Source: an uncultured Clostridia bacterium
GTDB taxonomy: Bacteria; Bacillota; Clostridia; Christensenellales; UBA1242
Assembly: GCA_934776915.1 (NCBI GenBank)
Contig: CAKVNA010000034.1
Coordinates: 1-7,755 of the forward strand
Length of the DNA stretch: 7,755 nucleotides
Reading direction: 5' to 3'
Part shown: positions 1 to 6,000 of the stretch, piece by piece
Position numbering within the stretch: the stretch's first letter is position 1
How the letters are laid out: the number at the start of each line of letters is the position of its first letter
Notes under the pieces: generated by a model
What the model saw: the letters and a program-made list of their open reading frames with translations, nothing else
What the model was told of the DNA's origin: nothing
The model's database searches: none
Made by a program: the position numbers and the translations under genes

Positions 1-3000
1 TTGCAACAAGAACATTGCCCATGTAGTCAACGAAGTAGTCACTTTGAGGGTTGAATGTAACTTGTTCTATGCCATCTGCACCAAATGCCCCATAGCCCAC
101 TGTGCCATTTATGTTAAGAACAGATTTAAGTCCCGACAAGTTAGCAAACGCCAAGTCGCTTATGTTCCCAACTTGTGAAAGCCCGAGGTCGATTGTTTTA
201 ATCTGAGCATAGCCCTCAAGTTTTCCAATACCAACAATATTTTCAAGAACAGACACAACTCCGTTTGTCACTGCAAGGGCGTGTGCTGGGACAATAATTT
301 CGTCTTTCACCCTTGCTTCGCCAAGGGTTGAAAGCCCCGTCACATATCCTTTTTCTGTTACAAGATAGAATGGGTTTGTCCAATCTTGCCACACGGCATA
401 AAGTGTGACATTGCCAGCAAAGTTTGCGGTCCTCAAGCCGTCTTGCGACCATTCGGCAACTGTTGCATTGCTGTCTGTTGACCAGCCCATAAATTTTGCA
501 TATCTTGCGTCAAGGCTTGTATAATTTGCATCTGCAATTTCAAATTCTGCAAAAAGCAGTTCCGCTGCTTCGCCGGATAGCGCAGTTCCCATACGCTTAA
601 TTCCCGAGGCGTCAAAGCCATTTTCTTGTGCCAACAGAACATTGTGCGAGCCGCTGTTTAGATTGTATGTAAGGTTATAGCTATCCACAAAAACTGGATA
701 AATGTTTATAACTTGTTCTGAATTTCCGTCAAAAGTCATAACAGTTTTAAGCGTGTCGCTTGAAATTTCAAACGCTCCACCCATTTCAAAATCTCTTGTT
801 TGATTTTGTTTTGAGAAAGAATATCCATAAGCAATTTTGCCGCAGAGAGCGGTGAGTTCACTTGAAGTTGGGAGAGTTAAAGTTGCATCATTTAAGTCGT
901 TTGCGGTCACCCTGCCCGTCCAAATTGTGGAACTATCTACAATATTTACAGTTATTTGTTTTGCTCTCCACACAACAAACAATTCTATATCGCTTGAAAG
1001 AGATATATCATTTGTTTCTTTAAGAGGGGTGCTGTTTGAGCCGTCTGAATTTTGAGCCAATGCAACTGGTAAGAAGCCTGCAAAGTTAAAGTAGTTTTCC
1101 ATTTCTTGAAGCAAAACTGTTGCAACGCCAGCGTCATTTGCAGTCACTATCATTTGCTCTAATGTTGCAGCATTTGTTATTGTCAAGAAATAGTTATGCC
1201 ACACTGGATATAGGTGCAATTCATTGACATTCAAAACATTTTCCACTTCGCCGCCGTCAAGGACAACTTTGCTTGGGTTTTCTGTTTGTTCATAAGCCCA
1301 GCCAATGAAATTTGCCGATTTTGCAAGTCCAAGTTCAACAAGTGTTGGGGCGATTGCCTTTGTGCCAAATGAATATTCAACTTGCCTTGCAACTCCGCCG
1401 TCATTGTTGTGGAAGATTGCTGTCCAAGTGTCGTCTGCCCACACTGCATAAAGTGTTATTTTGCCACTTTCAGCAAGGTTTTTGACTGTTGCCCCATTGG
1501 CGTAACCTTCGCCACTTTCTGTTTGCCAACTTTCAATATGCTTGCCTTGCACTGCAAATGAACTTACAAGTTTAAATTCGCTGTCGAAAACAGCAGATAT
1601 AATTTCGCTATCTTGTCTTCCCGCAAGGTTGATTGCAAGTTCAACTTGATACTCGTTTGCAGTCCAAACGGCATAAAGTGTAACTTCAACTGTTTCACCA
1701 ATGTTATCTGGGTCAAAGTCTGCTATAAGTTTTTCTGGAAGGTTTATAACTCTTTCATTTGCGTCAAACTCTACTCCGTTTTCTCCTCTCCACTTTGCCA
1801 CAGTCCAGCCCTTGGCGGTGAATTCTTGAGAAAGCCACTCGTAACTATCAAAACTAAATTCTCTGGCAATCATGCCCGCTTGAACTGTTGAAGAAGATGA
1901 AAGTTCGTCTGAAACAAAGTTGACTGAATAAGTTTTAGCCACCCAAATTGGTCGCAAAACAATGTTATCACTTGGCATTGCAAAAGCATTTCCATTTTCG
2001 TCAACCCAAACGCCATTTTGCGAAGTAACTGTGGAATTTGTTTGCAAGCACACAAAGCCAGAGAGTGTGTAATATCTTCTGCTCAAAGCGTCACTAGCAT
2101 TGCTTAACACTTGTTGCAAGTGGTTTTCAGTGTGCAGATAAACTTTGGTCGAAGCATTTTCCACCATTGCATTTGTTTTTGAAATTGTCCAAACATTTTG
2201 CTCACTTTGTGGGGCAAAGTTTGTGTTCTCTGTGCCAAGAAGAATTGTAAGGGTTCTGTATTCGTCAGAATATTTTGCTCTAAGAGTCAAGTCACGCCTT
2301 GGCATAATTGTGTCTTTTGTAACATCGACAATATCGCCATTTTCGTCAAAATATGTCCAGCAAACAAAGTCATAGTTATCCTTTGTGCAAGTTAAAGAAT
2401 TGTTTGCAAACATTGTGAGAAGTTGAGTTTGATATCTGACATCTCTTATCCAATAAGTGTTGTCAATTTCAAACGCCCCTTGGCCAGAAATCTTGCCACC
2501 CGCTGGGTCTATGGTCAATGTGAAGAAACTTTGAAGCACATAAATCTTTCCGTCAATGGCCTTTAGTCTGTAGTCGTCAAACTTGTTGTCCGTCACATCA
2601 AATCTTAAGACACTTTCACTCAAGTTTTCTTCATAAGAGCCAATTTCCACTTTGCCCGTTTGAGTTGAAGGGTAGTTTGCTTCGTCAATTTGAACTTTAA
2701 TTATTCTTTGTCCAGAGATGTTATTTGAAATCACAAATCTTGAATTATTCCCAACAAGTTTCAATGTGCTTTCAAAATTGCTTTCAGCCTCAAAAGTAAG
2801 TTTGCCATAGCCAGACAAAACAACATAACTTTGTGCATTTCCGATTGTTGCAGAGCCGTCTTTTATAACAACTTTGCCAAAGACTGTTTGAGAACTTGAG
2901 CCAACAAAAATCTCTTGGTCGTTTTTGGATATTGTTCCGCCGTTTATGTTAAGCGTGCCACGCAAAACTGCTATTCCGCCGCCATAGGTTGCAGAGTTGT

Positions 3001-6000
3001 CTGTTATTGTGCCAGAAAGAAGAACAACTGTGTGCTTGTCGGAAGTCTTTGACATATCACCTATTGCAAGCCCTGCACCATAGGTTGCATAGTTGCTTGT
3101 TATAACGGCGCCGTCAATTACAATATTGCCGTCTGAAAGCCCCACTTGGCTGTCGCCGTCATAATACACGCCGCCACCATATGTTGCTCTATTGCTTAAA
3201 ATTTCTGTTCCTTCGCCCAGTGTCACTCTGCCGCAGTTTTCTGCAAAATACAGTCCGCCGCCGTTTCCTGTTGCAGTGTTTTCTCTGATTTGAATGTTTG
3301 ACATTTGGACTGAGCCGCTGCCGCCGAAATAAACACCCGCACCGTTTGCAGCGTTGTTGTTTGAAATCATGCCGCCCGTTGCAACAAGTGAATTGTTTTC
3401 AACATAAATTCCGCCGCCGTAATTTGCTATGTTGTCGCTTATTGTTGTTCCGTCTGTTATTTCAATTCCGCCAGTTGCATAGACGCCACCGCCGTTTTCT
3501 GATGTTTCATTTGAAGATATTGTAGCACCAGCCAAGACAAGTCCACCCACAGCATACACGCCACCCTTTGTGCCTTTGTTGTTTTGAACAAACACACCTT
3601 GTCCAAGTGTAAGAGTTCCGCTTGCAACATAAACTGCACTTCCAGAAGATATGACTTGTGATTTGTTGCCGTCAAAGATTATGTTTTCTACTTCAATATT
3701 TCCCGCAAATTCAAACATATTGCCATAGAAAGTGCTGCTGCGAGTAAATTGTGTTTGATAAATTGAACTTATGGAAATGTTGCCATTAAATTTATATGTC
3801 TTAGAGACTTCAATTCTTTCGCTGACAAATGAAAGTGCGTCACCCGCAACAGTCCTTGCCGTTCCGTCAAGCGAGAATAGCGCCTTGCTATCATCGGACT
3901 CAAATGTTGTGAAGTAAATTCTGCTTATGCCGTCTTCTGAAGAAGCGTCTTGCCTATCCACATATGCCACAACTTCTTCAAAGTAGCATTCAAATACAAG
4001 GCTTGTTGCCTCCTCAATGTTATATGCCCTAGAAACTGCTCTCTTTGTTTCGCTAGACTTTCTGCCCACATAAACATAACTTATTGCGCAGTTATATTTT
4101 GTGAAGTCTTTTGCCATTTCCTTGAAACTAAATCTCAAGTCGCCTTGTTTTAGGGTGTATTTCCAGCCAGCAACTGTTTCGCCGTTTTCCATTTCTTCAA
4201 ATCTTTCCGCATGAGAGAAGTTGCTTGATTGTGTTTCATTTGCTTCACCATCGCCAGCATAAACTTTAATTTCAACAAGATTTGGCTCCCAACATGCAAC
4301 AAAGACTATTGTATTTTTGTCAGCATATGTGCCATTTTGTGTTAGGTGCCCTTTGCAGATTGCTGTGTAGGCGTCAAACCATGTGTAAGAGGTGTTGCCC
4401 ACATATTTGCCATATTCTTCAAACTCAATGCCAAAATTCAAAGGTGAACTTGAGATATTGAATGTTGAAAGTCCATTTGGGTCGGCATAGACATATACGC
4501 CCGTTCTTATTACATTCAAACTGCCAAGTTTTTCTGCATTTGCTGTATTTGCTTCGACAAGATATCCAAGTTCCCATTTGTCAAAGTGATGATAAATCAT
4601 TGGATTTGAGATAAGTTCTTTTGCGTTGAGAGTTGCGTTTTGATTTACGCTAACTTCTGCGACTTTTGCAGAAGATGTTGAAAGTTGTCCACTTTGTCTA
4701 TCTGCCTTTTGATAGATAATGTTAACTTTGAAGTTGACTTCTGTCCATTGTGCTTGAATTTCTAGGTTCTCAACTGGGAAGTTTGTTACAGTTCTGTTCC
4801 AAGTTCTGCCCGAATAGTCTGAACCGGTTGTCAAAGTTGTGTAATCGTCAAGCAAATTCCAGCCGAATTCTTTGCCCAAAATGTTGTCTAGGAATGAGAA
4901 GTCTGTTTTCCCTTCAAGTGAAATTTCAAACTTTCCAATTATTTCTTCACCCTCATAGAGAACTCTCTTTCCGTTTGTGTCAATAGTTATGCTATCGGCT
5001 ATTTTGCCAACAAGCAAATATTGATCTCTGCCATACAAACAATAGCCCGAAAGCCCCTCAAGACTAAACATATTCATTCCAGTTTGCCTTTGAGATTTGT
5101 CGCCAAATTCTGCAACTATCCATTCTTTAAGCGAGTTTTCATCTGTCATAACATTTCCCAACTTGTCAGAAGCTGTGACAAGTGGAATGTTTTGCACGCC
5201 AGAAAGAGCCTTTTCTACAGATATTCTTGCATTGCTATATAGATAAATTCTTGCATTAAAGTTGCCGTTTGTTATGTCAGACAAAATGTTTAGTCCAGTT
5301 TTGTTGTTTCCGCCGACAAACACGCCGCCATAAACATCGGCACTTGACGCATTGACCAAGCCGCCGTTTTCAATGTAAATTGAATATGGATAACTATCTG
5401 TATTTGTTGTTCCTATTGTGCCGCCTTTAAGAGTAACAACGCCAGTTGAAGCAACATAGAGTTCCGAGCCAAGTGGAGTAAGTTTGTCATAAGTGCCGCT
5501 TAAGTCACCCGCCTTGTTATTTGTAATTGTGCCGTAGAGCAAGACAAGTTCTTTTGTTGAAGCAACATATAACCCGCCGCCGAAGCCTGCTGTGTTGTTT
5601 TCAATAACAAAATTCTTTCTGTTTATAACATCAAGTGAGCCGCTGTCGCCAATGTAGATTGCACCGCCGTTGTTTGTGACTTGATTGTTTGAAAGAGTGA
5701 TTGGGTCAGATTGAGTTGACTCAAAGAAGTTGAGTTTTGCATTGCCCAAAATTGCAACCGCACCACCATTTCTAGCCTTGTTATTTTGCAGTGAAACGCC
5801 AAGATTTACTACAGCGTTTTCGCCCACTGCAAATGCTCCGCCATAAGATGTGCTAATTAAAACATTTCCGCTTGAAATATAATATCCGTTTCTTTCAAAA
5901 CTTGCTTCGCCGCCGATAGAAACGCTTGCACTTCCTCCAACATAAACTGCCCCGCCGTAGGTCGTTTCGCCCGTTTGAGAGTTTGTATAGTTGCCAGTGA

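Noticed and set aside
391..404. Recurring plus-strand string like gcataaagtgt (near 395, 1445, 1671 and a variant near 7159), which could suggest a shared promoter or operator box
   Set aside because: Each copy is the reverse complement of codons for the T-L-Y-A-V-W closing strand of an InlB-type unit, so protein repetition explains it.
433..642. Minus-strand open frames out of phase with the main gene (also 243-452, 1231-1449, 1870-2055, 3457-3675 and 7183-7395)
   Set aside because: They overlap the giant frame completely in another phase and have compositions expected from shifted reading of Gly/Ala/Asn-rich codons.
1046..1090. Signal-peptide-like stretch with a VALAQ cleavage-type ending (residues 2222-2236), with a Met at 2218
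   Set aside because: It is inside the InlB-type array, has no positively charged start, and follows more than 2200 in-frame residues with no stop.
1613..1891. Plus-strand frame of 92 codons (and similar ones at 837-1055, 4750-4986, 6735-6980 and 7398-7673)
   Set aside because: All are antisense to recognisable repeat modules of the minus-strand gene and show no plausible protein pattern or ribosome binding site.
4009..4015. Minus-strand GAGGAGG resembling a strong ribosome binding site inside the gene
   Set aside because: It encodes Glu-Glu within the inter-helix region, and no in-frame start codon lies at a proper distance; the nearest ATG is about 19 bases away and out of frame.
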